Assembly: GCF_048269545.1 (NCBI RefSeq)
Contig: NZ_JBLXIJ010000003.1
Coordinates: 124,001 to 188,000, forward strand
Length of the DNA stretch: 64,000 bases
Source: Halpernia sp048269545
GTDB taxonomy: Bacteria > Bacteroidota > Bacteroidia > Flavobacteriales > Weeksellaceae
Reading direction: 5' to 3'
This document shows positions 8,096 through 16,545 of this stretch, piece by piece. Numbering within the stretch: position 1 is the stretch's first letter; every line of letters starts with the position of its first letter. Below the pieces are notes generated by a model that was given only the letters and a program-made list of their open reading frames with translations, did not search any database and was not told the origin of the DNA. Position numbers and translations under genes: made by a program.

Positions 8096-9583
8096 TTAAT
8101 TAACCACAAAAGTTTTACTTTTAATTAAATCTGCAATTGCTAAAATATCTTCGCCAATTAAACGGTCATTCTCCAATTTCGGAACTTTAGTTCTAATTAA
8201 ATCAAATGCATTTTCTACAAATTTTGAACATTTTGCAGGTCTTCTAAATTCTAAACCTTGCGCGCCAAACATTAATTCTACTGCTAAAATATTTTCTAAA
8301 TTTCCGAGAACTTGGTTAAATTTTCTTCCCGAAATACTTCCCATTGAAACATGATCTTCTTGCCCCAAACTTGTAGGAATAGAATCTGCGGAAGCCGGAA
8401 AACAAAGCGATTTGTTTTCTGAAACTAGCGCTGCAGAAGTATATTGCGGAATCATAAAGCCAGAATTTAATCCGCTACTTTCTATTAATAATTTTGGCAA
8501 ACCATATTTTCCTTCCAAAAGCAAATAACTTCTTCTATCCGAAATATTCCCTAATTCTGCAGCAGCTAAAGTGGCGTAATCTAAAGGAAGTGCTAAAAGT
8601 TGCCCATGGAAATTTCCACCCGAAATGGATTCTTCATCTGATAAAATAATTGGATTATCTGTGACAGAATCAAGCTCAATCTCCGTTAATTTTTTTAAAT
8701 GTTCATAAGCGTTTCTACTTGCGCCGTGAACTTGCGGCACGCAACGCATTGAATAAGGATCTTGCACTCGATCACAAAATTCGTGGGCGTAAAGATTTTC
8801 AGAATTCTTTAAGAATTTTCTCATTCTTGAAGCCACTTTTTTGCTTCCTTCAAATGGGCGGATTTCATGTAATTCTTTTTTGTAAGGACTTGCAGAACCA
8901 CGGTACGCTTCCAAACTCATCGCTGCAGTTAAATCGGCGAGATCTAATAAATACTCGAATTTGTCTAATCCTAAAATGGAATGTGCTAAAATAAATTGTG
9001 TTCCATTTATCAAACCTAAACCTTCTTTTGGACCTAAAATTAAAGGATCAATATTGAATTTTTCTAAAATTTCTAATGTTGGAACAGGAATTTCATTTTC
9101 CCAGACTTTTCCTAAACCTAAAAGCGGTAAAACCATGTGAGCTAAAGGCGCTAAATCTCCGGAAGCACCTACAGAACCTTGCTCTGGAATTACAGGAATT
9201 ATGTCTTTTTCGAGCATTAAAATTAAACGTTCTACCAATTCTAAAGAAACTCCCGAAAAACCTTTTGAAAGCGCGTGAATTTTGGAAACCATCATTATTT
9301 TTGAAAGTTTTTTAGAAATTGGTTTTCCGACTCCCACAGCATGAGAAATAATGAGATTATGTTGCAAATGTGCGGTTTCTTCCTCTGAAATTTTAGTGTC
9401 GCACAAAGGTCCGAAACCTGTATTTATGCCATAAACTGTTCGGTCTGAAGCAATTATTTTCTTTACATTTTGTTGAGATTCTGTAATTTGTTTTTTTGCT
9501 TTTGCGTTTAATTTTGCAATTTTTGGGCTTTCTATAATTTTTAAAACATCTTCAAAAGTGAACTGATCTATTCCATAATTCAT
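8096..9583 (-). CDS. hutH: Histidine ammonia-lyase
   Basis: A 495-residue aromatic amino acid lyase. The Ala-Ser-Gly triad that forms the MIO electrophile lies in GSVGASGDLAPLAHM (residues 140-142), and the active-site Tyr region in VYGINTGFGPL. RVQDPYSMRCVPQVHG and NPIILSDEESISGGNFHGQ are further conserved segments. It converts histidine to trans-urocanate. No other hut gene is in view, so it stands alone here. Specificity for His rather than Phe/Tyr is inferred from overall resemblance; the tyrosine aminomutase branch is less likely. Confidence 0.88.
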   Translation of the reverse strand: MNYGIDQFTFEDVLKIIESPKIAKLNAKAKKQITESQQNVKKIIASDRTVYGINTGFGPLCDTKISEEETAHLQHNLIISHAVGVGKPISKKLSKIMMVSKIHALSKGFSGVSLELVERLILMLEKDIIPVIPEQGSVGASGDLAPLAHMVLPLLGLGKVWENEIPVPTLEILEKFNIDPLILGPKEGLGLINGTQFILAHSILGLDKFEYLLDLADLTAAMSLEAYRGSASPYKKELHEIRPFEGSKKVASRMRKFLKNSENLYAHEFCDRVQDPYSMRCVPQVHGASRNAYEHLKKLTEIELDSVTDNPIILSDEESISGGNFHGQLLALPLDYATLAAAELGNISDRRSYLLLEGKYGLPKLLIESSGLNSGFMIPQYTSAALVSENKSLCFPASADSIPTSLGQEDHVSMGSISGRKFNQVLGNLENILAVELMFGAQGLEFRRPAKCSKFVENAFDLIRTKVPKLENDRLIGEDILAIADLIKSKTFVVN

Positions 9584-9795
9584 GAGAGAAAAATTTTCTT
9601 TAAAATTACGATTTTTTTAGATTTAATTAGAATGCTTTCAGACGAAGTTTCACGGAAAGACCGCAGAGATTTTTGTAAAGAGCGCAAATATTTTTATTAT
9701 GTAAAATCTTAGTCTATATAAATATTTAAAATTTCAATTCCGCCTAAAAATGATAACGTTGTTTTGATGAAAATTGTTGAAAATGGCGATTTCTT

Positions 9796-9877
9796 GCAGC
9801 CCGACCTGAGTGGAGCTCTTTTTGTGAGGAGGAACGACGAACAAAAAAGCGGGAACGGAGGGCGGAAAAAGCTGCCC
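9796..9877. repeat. GC-rich putative dispersed repeat
   Basis: An approximately 80-bp block starting GCAGCCCGACCTGAG and ending GGGCGGAAAAAGCTGCCC, clearly richer in G/C than the surroundings. GCAGC at its start can pair with GCTGC at its end, and internal GAGGAGGAACGACGAAC / GCGGGAACGGAGGG blocks repeat short GGAACG motifs. Its style resembles intergenic repeat elements common in Flavobacteriaceae; that it is multicopy here is inferred from resemblance only. Confidence 0.45.
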
Positions 9878-9968
9878 AAATAAAAATATTGATTTTAAAA
9901 TTATGAATTATAAAGGAAATAAGTTTACTAAGTTTGACGCAAATTACATTAAAGACAATTTTTATATT

Positions 9969-9976
9969 TATTTTTG
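9969..9976 (+). promoter_or_regulatory. tyrS promoter -7 box
   Basis: TATTTTTG matches TAnnTTTG and ends 18 bp before the tyrS ATG, giving a very short leader of roughly 12 nt. Because the box covers the upstream in-frame TTG at 9974, that TTG cannot be the start codon if this promoter is used. Confidence 0.55.
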
Positions 9977-9994
9977 CAACTTAAATTTAAAAAA

Positions 9995-11290
9995 ATGAAC
10001 GCTTTTATTGAAGAACTGAAATGGCGCGGACTTTACGCTGATTCTATGCCTGGAACTGAAAAACAATTGGAAAAGGAAATGACTTCGGGCTACATCGGTT
10101 TTGATCCCACTGCGGATTCTCTTCATATTGGAAGTTTGATTCAAATAAAAATTTTAGCACATTTTCAGCAGCACGGTCATAAACCAATTGCTTTAGTCGG
10201 CGGTGCAACGGGAATGATTGGCGATCCAAGTGGAAAATCTAGCGAAAGAAATTTGCTGGATGAGGAAACTTTAAATCACTATGTTTCTTGCTTAAAAGAG
10301 CAACTATCACATTTTTTAAATTTTGAAGGAAATGAAGCGAACAAAGCAGAATTGGTAAATAATTTTGACTGGATGAAAGAAATTTCTTTTTTAGATTTCG
10401 TGAAAAATATTGGTAAGAATCTGACGGTTAATTATATGATGGCGAAAGATTCTGTAAAAAAAAGATTGACCGGTGAAAATGGTGCGGAAGGAATGAGTTT
10501 CACGGAGTTTACTTATCAGTTAATTCAAGGATTTGATTTTCTGCATCTTTATGAAAATAAAAACGTGAAACTCCAAATGGGTGGAACCGATCAATGGGGA
10601 AATATCACGACAGGAACGGAATTAATTAGAAGAAAAGTGCAAGGAGAAGCGTTTGCTTTGACCGTTCAATTGATTACAAAAGCAGATGGTTCTAAGTTTG
10701 GGAAAAGTGAAGCAGGAGAAAATTATTGGCTAGATCCGAAGAAAACTTCACCTTATAAATTTTACCAATTTTGGCTTAATTGCACAGATGAAGACGCAAA
10801 AAGATTCATTAAATATTATACTTTTCTATCTGAAGAAACAATTAATAATTTAATAAAATCACACGAAGAAGCGCCACACGAAAGACAATTGCAGAAGAAA
10901 TTAGCAGAAGAAGTGACGGTTTGGGTTCATGGAAAAGAAGAATGTGAAAAAGCCGTAAAAGCATCACAAATATTGTTTGGAAAATCTACTGCAGAAGACT
11001 TAGTAGCTTTAGATGAAGCAACTTTCTTGGAAATTTTTAACGGCGTTCCGCAAAAAGAAATTTCAAAAGCAGAAATTTTAAATGGAAATATTGTTGATTT
11101 ATTGTCGGAACAATCTGGGTTTTTAAAATCTAAAGGTGAAGCAAGACGCGAATTTGCAGGAAATGCTATTTCTTTAAATAAGGAAAAAATCGGTGAAAAT
11201 TTTCAAATTACCACAAAAGATTTCATTGATGGAAAATTTTTATTACTTCAAAAAGGGAAAAAAAATTATTTTATTGTGAAAGCTGTTTAA
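9995..11290 (+). CDS. tyrS: Tyrosine--tRNA ligase
   Basis: A 431-residue class I aminoacyl-tRNA synthetase (start ATG 9995, MNAFIEELKWRGLYADS). The HIGH-like motif appears as HIGSLIQ in DPTADSLHIGSLIQ, and the KMSKS-like motif as KFGKSEAG, typical of bacterial TyrRS. MGGTDQWGN in the catalytic domain binds tyrosine. The C-terminal S4-like RNA-binding domain covers roughly the last 75 residues (KSKGEARREFAGNAISLN). An upstream in-frame TTG at 9974 was rejected because it overlaps the promoter and adds non-conserved residues. It is monocistronic and ends in a clear terminator. Confidence 0.97.
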   Translation: MNAFIEELKWRGLYADSMPGTEKQLEKEMTSGYIGFDPTADSLHIGSLIQIKILAHFQQHGHKPIALVGGATGMIGDPSGKSSERNLLDEETLNHYVSCLKEQLSHFLNFEGNEANKAELVNNFDWMKEISFLDFVKNIGKNLTVNYMMAKDSVKKRLTGENGAEGMSFTEFTYQLIQGFDFLHLYENKNVKLQMGGTDQWGNITTGTELIRRKVQGEAFALTVQLITKADGSKFGKSEAGENYWLDPKKTSPYKFYQFWLNCTDEDAKRFIKYYTFLSEETINNLIKSHEEAPHERQLQKKLAEEVTVWVHGKEECEKAVKASQILFGKSTAEDLVALDEATFLEIFNGVPQKEISKAEILNGNIVDLLSEQSGFLKSKGEARREFAGNAISLNKEKIGENFQITTKDFIDGKFLLLQKGKKNYFIVKAV

Positions 11291-11312
11291 ATTTTAATAG
11301 TTTAACTTTAAT

Positions 11313-11350
11313 AAAAAAAGCAGATTTTTCAAGGGAAATCTGCTTTTTTT
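11313..11350 (+). terminator. Bidirectional terminator between tyrS and the oxidase cluster
   Basis: A 15-bp stem with AAGCAGATTT on the left arm and AAATCTGCTT on the right, an 8-nt loop, A-tract on one side and T-tract on the other. It can end tyrS on the plus strand and the convergent oxidase operon on the minus strand. Confidence 0.85.
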
Positions 11351-11366
11351 ATAAGATTTATTAAAA

Positions 11367-11780
11367 CTAAAAAATTCCGTTAGAATATTCTGTAATAAAA
11401 TAATACGCCGACCAAGCCGCAATAATCATAATTAAGACCCAAACCCAAACGGGAATTGTTTGGGGTGTTTCACTACCTTCAATCACAAAACTTTTTGACA
11501 TTCCTTTGTCATGTGCATTAATCATTAAAGGCAAACTTCCGTCTACAATATCATTTTCGCTCAATCCTTCCACGCTTATTGAAGGTCCATTCCTCACGGT
11601 AAAATTAATATTTCGTATCCCTTCTCTTCCCGACATAGCTTTGCTCACAATTTTTAAAATATGTTCACCATCGGTTAATTTAGTAGTGTCAAAATTAAAA
11701 ACAATGGGCGTTTCCAATTCTGCTATTGGTTGCTTTTCATCATCTATGAAGAGAAAAACTTTACTGTGATCTTTAGTCAT
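11367..11780 (-). CDS. Membrane-anchored beta-domain protein of the oxidase cluster
   Basis: A 137-residue protein with no signal peptide at the N-terminus, a predicted all-beta domain of about 105 residues (ELETPIVFNFDTTKLTDGEH, TVRNGPSISVEGLSENDI) and one C-terminal transmembrane helix (about residues 110-130, VWVWVLIMIIAAWSAYYF). It is the last gene of the oxidase unit, 11 bp after the preceding small membrane gene, which suggests an accessory or assembly role. I recognise no named family; subunit-like function is an inference from position. Confidence 0.6.
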   Translation of the reverse strand: MTKDHSKVFLFIDDEKQPIAELETPIVFNFDTTKLTDGEHILKIVSKAMSGREGIRNINFTVRNGPSISVEGLSENDIVDGSLPLMINAHDKGMSKSFVIEGSETPQTIPVWVWVLIMIIAAWSAYYFITEYSNGIF

Positions 11781-11791
11781 TTTTTAAAATT

Positions 11792-12055
11792 TTAATCTTG
11801 TAAAATAGAATATTTAATGTGAGTATGCTTATTCTCTCCTGGTTTTGCCAAATATTTTATGGAAAAAATTAAGGTGTAAACTACGATTATTGCCACAACT
11901 GCAACAATTACCCAATCAATATTTCCGCGTGGACCTTCGCCGTGAGTAAAACTCTGGGTAAGTTTTGGTTGAGCTAATTTACATGCTTCACAAGCCCATG
12001 TAAAATTTATAATCAATAAAAATATTAATGTTAATTTTTGTTTTAAATTTTTCAT
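11792..12055 (-). CDS. Small membrane protein of the oxidase cluster
   Basis: An 87-residue protein with an N-terminal hydrophobic segment or signal peptide (KLTLIFLLIINFTWA), a CEACKLAQ motif right after it, and a second helix (about residues 48-70, WVIVAVVAIIVVYTLIFSI) followed by a short charged tail. CxxC after the first helix could bind metal or a thiol partner, but it is not a CxxCH heme site. It lies 6 bp downstream of the c-type cytochrome gene and is probably an accessory subunit. Confidence 0.6.
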   Translation of the reverse strand: MKNLKQKLTLIFLLIINFTWACEACKLAQPKLTQSFTHGEGPRGNIDWVIVAVVAIIVVYTLIFSIKYLAKPGENKHTHIKYSILQD

Positions 12056-12061
12056 TTTTTC

Positions 12062-13054
12062 TTATTTTATTTTTTCCATTATGGCTTTTACATCTTCTAA
12101 TTTTACTGGTTTCGCATTATTTCCCCATGAAGAACGTTCGTGGTTCATAATTGCAGTTACCATTTCTGGAGTAAAATTTGCCGTTGTACCAACTGAAGGC
12201 ATTGGTCCATAACCAGGTCTACCTGTATAACCTTTCATAATAATTGTAACATACATTTCGATATTATCACCCAAAACTACAGGACTACCTTTTAAAGGAG
12301 GAAATGCGCCTGGTAAACCAAGACCTGTTGTTTGGTGACACGCGGAACAATTTGCAGTAAATAATTCACCACCATCTGGAAGTCCGCCTGCGGCTGCTTT
12401 ACCTTCGGTAGCTTTTGCTTCTTTTTTATAAATAAATTCTACGGGTGCAGTTCCTTTTGGTAACGGTGTTTGTTTTAGCGACAAAAGATAAGCAACTAAT
12501 TCTTGTGCTTTTTTAGTAGCAACAATTACTTTAAATTTGTGATCTTTATATTCGTCTGGAACTTTTACTTCCACATCTCCTTTTTGTAAAAAATCTTTTT
12601 CTTCAAATAGCCATCTGTAAGAAGGCATTACAGATTGTTTTACTAAAGATCGCGGTTGATAAAGATGTAAATACTGCCAATCTTTACTGGATTGTCTTGC
12701 ACCAATATTTGTTAAATCTGGACCAGTTCTTTCTGATCCTAATAAAGTGGCGGTATTTTGCCAAAAACTTAATCTTTTATCTCGCGCATAATCTGCAGCA
12801 ATACTTGGTCTAGATCCAAAAGATTTATCCATTTCTACTTCACGAACTTGTTGAGTATGACAAGCAATGCAACCATTTTCAACATAAATCTTTTTACCTG
12901 CCATTTCTTCTTGAGTTAATGGTTTGGAGTCTGGTAACGGTTGATAAATCTCTTGAGACGTAAGAGCTGGAAGAATACAAACATTTAAAGTAAGAAATAC
13001 AAAAAATAAAAGTGCGGTCCAGAAAAGCAACTTGTGATTACTATAAATTTTCAT
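12062..13054 (-). CDS. ccoO: cbb3-type oxidase cytochrome c subunit (CcoO-like plus extra cytochrome c domain)
   Basis: A 330-residue protein with an N-terminal membrane anchor (about residues 10-30) and two c-type heme sites. The first, CIACH at 62-66 with MPSYRWL as probable Met-ligand loop, lies in a CcoO-like domain (GPDLTNIGAR, SLVKQSVMPSYRW). The second, CSACH at 236-240 with YGPMPSV, is an additional mono-heme domain of the type found in CcoP. The domains are joined by a charged, Ala/Gly/Lys-rich linker (about 200-228). It would pass electrons from periplasmic donors or the bc1/ACIII complex to the CcoN heme. The fusion could replace a separate CcoP, which is absent here. Confidence 0.87.
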   Translation of the reverse strand: MKIYSNHKLLFWTALLFFVFLTLNVCILPALTSQEIYQPLPDSKPLTQEEMAGKKIYVENGCIACHTQQVREVEMDKSFGSRPSIAADYARDKRLSFWQNTATLLGSERTGPDLTNIGARQSSKDWQYLHLYQPRSLVKQSVMPSYRWLFEEKDFLQKGDVEVKVPDEYKDHKFKVIVATKKAQELVAYLLSLKQTPLPKGTAPVEFIYKKEAKATEGKAAAGGLPDGGELFTANCSACHQTTGLGLPGAFPPLKGSPVVLGDNIEMYVTIIMKGYTGRPGYGPMPSVGTTANFTPEMVTAIMNHERSSWGNNAKPVKLEDVKAIMEKIK

Positions 13055-13058
13055 ATTC

Positions 13059-14813
13059 TTAATTTTTTGTTGTGTTAAATTCTTGATTCGTTAATATTCT
13101 TTTAGCTTCCAAAATCTCAGAAGGTGTTTTTGGAATAAAAATTTCTTCTTTTTTATTAACCATTTGATAAAAATTATAAGCGAAAATTAAATGAGAAATC
13201 CACATCATTGTTCCTCCAATTGCACGCCATAACCAATATGGCGCCATCAGAGTTAAACCATCCACAAAAGGTTTTCCTGCCATCCAAAGCAATCCTTTTT
13301 CTGTAGAACCAATCATTAATGAAATAATATAAAATAAAAGTCCTATGAAAGCCAACCAAAAATGAATTCCTACCCAAGTTTTATGTGGTTCTTTACCTGT
13401 TAAGCGTGGAACAAGTGTGTAAATAAATCCCCAAAGCATAAATGTGATAATTCCATACATCGTCATATGAGAGTGTGCTACAGTAAAATCTGTAAAGTGC
13501 CACATTAAATTCGTATAACGAAATGCTTCTGCTGTTCCTTGCAATGAACCTGAAAAATAATAAATTATACCTACTAAATAAAATGGCAAAGTATAACTGG
13601 TTTTCAATTTATACCAAGAACCATTAAATGTGAGTAGAAAATTAGTTGTTCCTGCAACTACAGGAATTATCATTCCAACGCTACAAACAATTGCAACCGT
13701 TTGTAACCACCACGGAATTGGACTGAAAATAAAATGATGACTTCCGAGTGCAGTATAAAATAAAATCTGTGTCCAAAATGCCAAAATCCCTAAACTATAG
13801 GAATAAATTGGCTTATTAAGTTGCTGTGGAAGAAAATAATACATCAAACCTAATGTTAAAAACATAAACCACATTCCCACTCCTTGGTGCATATAATATC
13901 CTTGTGTAATAGTATTTCCTAAACCATTTCCCCAAAAAGGAAGATAACCTGTAAGTACAATTACCAAAACATACATCATCGCAGAAATAATATACCAATT
14001 TGAAACATACATTTCTGCAACTACTCTTCTTGCAATCGTTTTTAAAAAATTATATAAAGAAATGGCAACTCCAATTGCAAAAAGCGCCATAATTGGCCAA
14101 ATGTATTCTCTGTATTCCCCACCAGAATTATTAATACCTGCCATTAATGAAATACTTCCAATTAAAACTGAGGCATTTATTAAAATTAAAGAATAATACC
14201 CAAGTTTTAAACTAAAAATTTTAACATTACTTACTCTAGGAATTACGTAATAAGTTAAACCAACCATTGCAAGCGACGCCCACCCCCAAAAAACCATATT
14301 AGTATGAACTGGTCGTAATCTTCCAAAACTTAACCAACTTTGGTGATCTACATCGGGCGCTACGAATTTTATTCCTAAATATTCACCTACAGAAGTACCA
14401 ATAACCAACCATAAAATAGCTGTTCCTAAGAAATAAAGTATAAGTTTTGTTAAAAGTATAGATACATATTTCTGTGCTTCTGTGCTTTGTTTTGCTGGAA
14501 TAACACGTAAACTTTCAATAGTATTTATTCCTGTAATAATTCCTTTGCTGTCAGCTGGCTCAAGAGTACCCGACAAAATATTTTTGGGCAAATTGTAATC
14601 CAACTCTTGTTGCCTCTTTTCATAAGCTTTCAATTCTTCGGGTGATAAATTTCCTAAAGATTTATTAAAATCTGAAAGTTCTTTCCTCTTTTTAAGATTA
14701 AGATATGATGAATATAATTTTACAACACCAATAATGAGTGCTAAAATTATGGGCAAAAGAATTAGCAACATTGTAATTTGTATGCCAGATTCTCCAAATA
14801 GACTGTTATTCAT
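13059..14813 (-). CDS. ccoN: cbb3-type cytochrome oxidase catalytic subunit I
   Basis: A 584-residue heme-copper oxidase with about 13 helices. It keeps the heme b ligands (His170 in RLRPVHTNM, His447/His449 in TVAHSHMTMYG), the CuB histidines (His309 in GYYMHQ, His359-His360 in ALGSHH), and a tyrosine (Tyr353) six residues before the His-His pair, where the cross-linked active-site Tyr sits in cbb3 oxidases. That Tyr argues for an oxygen-reducing enzyme rather than a NorB-type nitric oxide reductase, which lacks it. A roughly 110-residue N-terminal extension (one helix and a charged cytosolic segment) precedes the conserved core. It ends 4 bp before ccoO. Confidence 0.88.
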   Translation of the reverse strand: MNNSLFGESGIQITMLLILLPIILALIIGVVKLYSSYLNLKKRKELSDFNKSLGNLSPEELKAYEKRQQELDYNLPKNILSGTLEPADSKGIITGINTIESLRVIPAKQSTEAQKYVSILLTKLILYFLGTAILWLVIGTSVGEYLGIKFVAPDVDHQSWLSFGRLRPVHTNMVFWGWASLAMVGLTYYVIPRVSNVKIFSLKLGYYSLILINASVLIGSISLMAGINNSGGEYREYIWPIMALFAIGVAISLYNFLKTIARRVVAEMYVSNWYIISAMMYVLVIVLTGYLPFWGNGLGNTITQGYYMHQGVGMWFMFLTLGLMYYFLPQQLNKPIYSYSLGILAFWTQILFYTALGSHHFIFSPIPWWLQTVAIVCSVGMIIPVVAGTTNFLLTFNGSWYKLKTSYTLPFYLVGIIYYFSGSLQGTAEAFRYTNLMWHFTDFTVAHSHMTMYGIITFMLWGFIYTLVPRLTGKEPHKTWVGIHFWLAFIGLLFYIISLMIGSTEKGLLWMAGKPFVDGLTLMAPYWLWRAIGGTMMWISHLIFAYNFYQMVNKKEEIFIPKTPSEILEAKRILTNQEFNTTKN

Positions 14814-14842
14814 AAAGTAAAATTTTAACTCTTTTAAAATTA

Positions 14843-15283
14843 TTATTTCATTCTTACAAGGAAAGATTCTCCACTTAAAACTTGATGCGCGAGAGCCGCT
14901 AAAGTGGTACTTTCTAATGATTTTTTTATTTCTTCTCGGATATGTGTAAATTGTTCATGCAAAACGCAAGGTTTCCTGGGGTTACATTTACTTAATCCCA
15001 AACTACAATCTTCAAATAAACTATTGCCATCAATTGCTTTTACAATATGTGACAAATTTATTTTTTCTAAATTTTCAAACTCAACAAACAATCCGCCATT
15101 TGGTCCTTTTGTAGAATTTAACACATTGGCTTTTACTAATTTATGCAAAATCTTTGCGGTAAAAGCTTGTGGAGAATGTGTTTTTTCTGCCACTTCTTTT
15201 TGACTCACTTTCCGCTTTTTGATTGATTGCTTCGTCACGTAAATTGCGGCTCGAATGGCGTACTCACAAGACTTTGAAAACAT
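14843..15283 (-). CDS. Rrf2-family regulator with three-cysteine Fe-S motif (NsrR/IscR-like)
   Basis: A 146-residue winged-helix protein starting MFSKSCEYAIRAAIYVTKQ; the recognition region SPQAFTAKILHKLVKANV is typical of Rrf2 proteins. Three cysteines at 93, 100 and 106 (DCSLGLSKCNPRKPC) match the [2Fe-2S] or [4Fe-4S] ligand cluster of NsrR and IscR. It lies 29 bp upstream of ccoN on the same strand and probably controls the oxidase operon and itself. Whether the signal is nitric oxide, oxygen or Fe-S status cannot be decided from sequence. A dyad upstream is a candidate operator. Confidence 0.88.
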   Translation of the reverse strand: MFSKSCEYAIRAAIYVTKQSIKKRKVSQKEVAEKTHSPQAFTAKILHKLVKANVLNSTKGPNGGLFVEFENLEKINLSHIVKAIDGNSLFEDCSLGLSKCNPRKPCVLHEQFTHIREEIKKSLESTTLAALAHQVLSGESFLVRMK

Positions 15284-15333
15284 TTATTATGGTTTGAGTT
15301 TTATTTCTGCTAAATTATAAAATTTTTCAATAA

Positions 15334-15349
15334 AAGACAATAAGGTCTT
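15334..15349. promoter_or_regulatory. Candidate operator dyad upstream of the Rrf2 regulator gene
   Basis: AAGAC-N6-GTCTT is a perfect 5-bp dyad in an AT-rich context, 50-65 bp upstream of the regulator start codon and in promoter position on the minus strand. Rrf2 regulators usually bind such dyads and repress themselves. The assignment is by position only. Confidence 0.4.
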
Positions 15350-15422
15350 CTATTATTTTTTAAAAATAAAAAACAGTAGATGATTTTAAAAATTTTTTAA
15401 GCTTTTATTAATTTAAAAATAC

Positions 15423-16310
15423 TTAAAAAAGTGGTGGATTCTTATCCTCCAATTTCGGAATGTGAAGATTAGTTCCAACTTCTTTATTTAGTTTCTCAAT
15501 AAAATAAGCGGAAAGTAAAGGTGATGCTTTTTCGATGTTCTGATGCACAAAAAAATAAAGATTTTCTAAACCTTCCTTTTTCCAAATTTTAATTCTTTCA
15601 ATCCAGTCGTCGAAACGTTCATAATCACTTTCATGATTTGCACCTACATATCTTATAAATGCAGAATCCGTAGTTAATCTCATGTGAAGCATATCTCTTC
15701 GTCCCGCCGTATCTACAATAATATTGGTAACATTATTCTTTTCAAAAAGTGACATTATTTTGTTAAAAATTTCTCCATCTGCAAACCACTCTTCATTTCT
15801 TAATTCTATTGCCAAAGAAATTTCTTTCGGCCAATCTTTAATAAATTTCTCAAGTCTGTCGTAATCTTTTGGTTTAAAATTATCATGAAGTTGCAGAAAA
15901 ACCATTCCCAATTTTTCCCCGAAATTTAAAACTGCAGTGGCATAAAGCGTTACAACATCCGTCACATCTTTTAATCTTTTAAAATGGGAAATTGTATTGG
16001 AAACTTTGGGGAAAAATTTAAAATCTTTCGGGGTTTTATCTTTCCAAGTTAAAATCTGATCTGGTGTCGGAAGTTTATAAAAAGTGGCATTTAACTCTAT
16101 AGAATTAAATTGTGTGGAATAATATGTTAATTCATCTTTCGTCCCTTTTGGATAAAATCCTTTCAGATCGGTTTTATTCCATTTAGCACAACCCACAAAA
16201 GCCTGAAATTTTTTGGATTTATTTTTCTTTAAAATTTCTTTGGTTGTTGGATGATCTTTCGGCAATGTAAAATCAATTTCTGAAGGATCTGGGACTTGTC
16301 CGAATTTCAT
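15423..16310 (-). CDS. DUF72 domain-containing protein (TIM-barrel)
   Basis: A 295-residue protein of the DUF72/YecE family. Recognisable segments are VGCAKWNKTDLKGFYPKGT near the start, the core FNSIELNATFYKLP, DFKFFPKVSNTISHFKRL, and NLYFFVHQNIEKASP near the end. The fold is a TIM barrel; the biochemical role is unknown, although Fe-S biology has been suggested for relatives. The family's length fits. A -7 box 45-52 bp upstream suggests its own promoter. Confidence 0.88.
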   Translation of the reverse strand: MKFGQVPDPSEIDFTLPKDHPTTKEILKKNKSKKFQAFVGCAKWNKTDLKGFYPKGTKDELTYYSTQFNSIELNATFYKLPTPDQILTWKDKTPKDFKFFPKVSNTISHFKRLKDVTDVVTLYATAVLNFGEKLGMVFLQLHDNFKPKDYDRLEKFIKDWPKEISLAIELRNEEWFADGEIFNKIMSLFEKNNVTNIIVDTAGRRDMLHMRLTTDSAFIRYVGANHESDYERFDDWIERIKIWKKEGLENLYFFVHQNIEKASPLLSAYFIEKLNKEVGTNLHIPKLEDKNPPLF

Positions 16311-16354
16311 TTTTTTTGAGGTTTTATTTGGTAGAAATAAGATTTTAGTTTTAA

Positions 16355-16362
16355 CAAAGATA
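16355..16362 (-). promoter_or_regulatory. -7 box for the DUF72 gene
   Basis: On the minus strand it reads TATCTTTG, an exact TAnnTTTG match, 45 bp upstream of the ATG at 16310. Confidence 0.5.
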
Positions 16363-16482
16363 AAAAAAACGAAGATTTTTCATCCATGTTTCTTTAATAA
16401 TCCTGATTGAAATTTATAAAAAAACTGTGCAACCTCTAAAATCTGCAAAGATTTAAAATCCAAAATTATTATACAATAAATA

Positions 16483-16515
16483 AAAAAAAGCCACAGAAAA
16501 TTTTCTGCAGCCTTT
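16483..16515 (-). terminator. Terminator of the nrdB-nrdA unit
   Basis: On the minus strand an imperfect stem pairs AAAGGCTGCAGAAAA with TTTTCTGTGGCTTTT and runs into eight T's, about 30 bp past the nrdA stop codon. Confidence 0.7.
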
Positions 16516-16545
16516 GCTTTTCGCCTTTAAATCTCTATGCAACTT

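Larger units (their letters stand above)
9584..9994. other. Gene-poor gap between hutH and tyrS with a GC-rich repeat-like element
   Basis: No convincing ORF. The interval holds the tyrS promoter at its right end and an isolated GC-rich block at 9796-9877. The remainder is AT-rich; a second patch around 9640-9680 reads like decayed or repeat-derived sequence but I cannot assign it. Confidence 0.5.

Noticed and set aside
9974..9994. TTG start for tyrS, seven codons upstream of the ATG
   Set aside because: It overlaps the TAnnTTTG promoter box and adds residues not expected in TyrRS.
13059..14813. Nitric oxide reductase (NorB type) instead of cbb3 oxidase
   Set aside because: The active-site tyrosine six residues before the His-His pair is kept and a CcoO-like subunit follows; cNOR/qNOR lack both. 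Kept only as an alternative for a minor activity.
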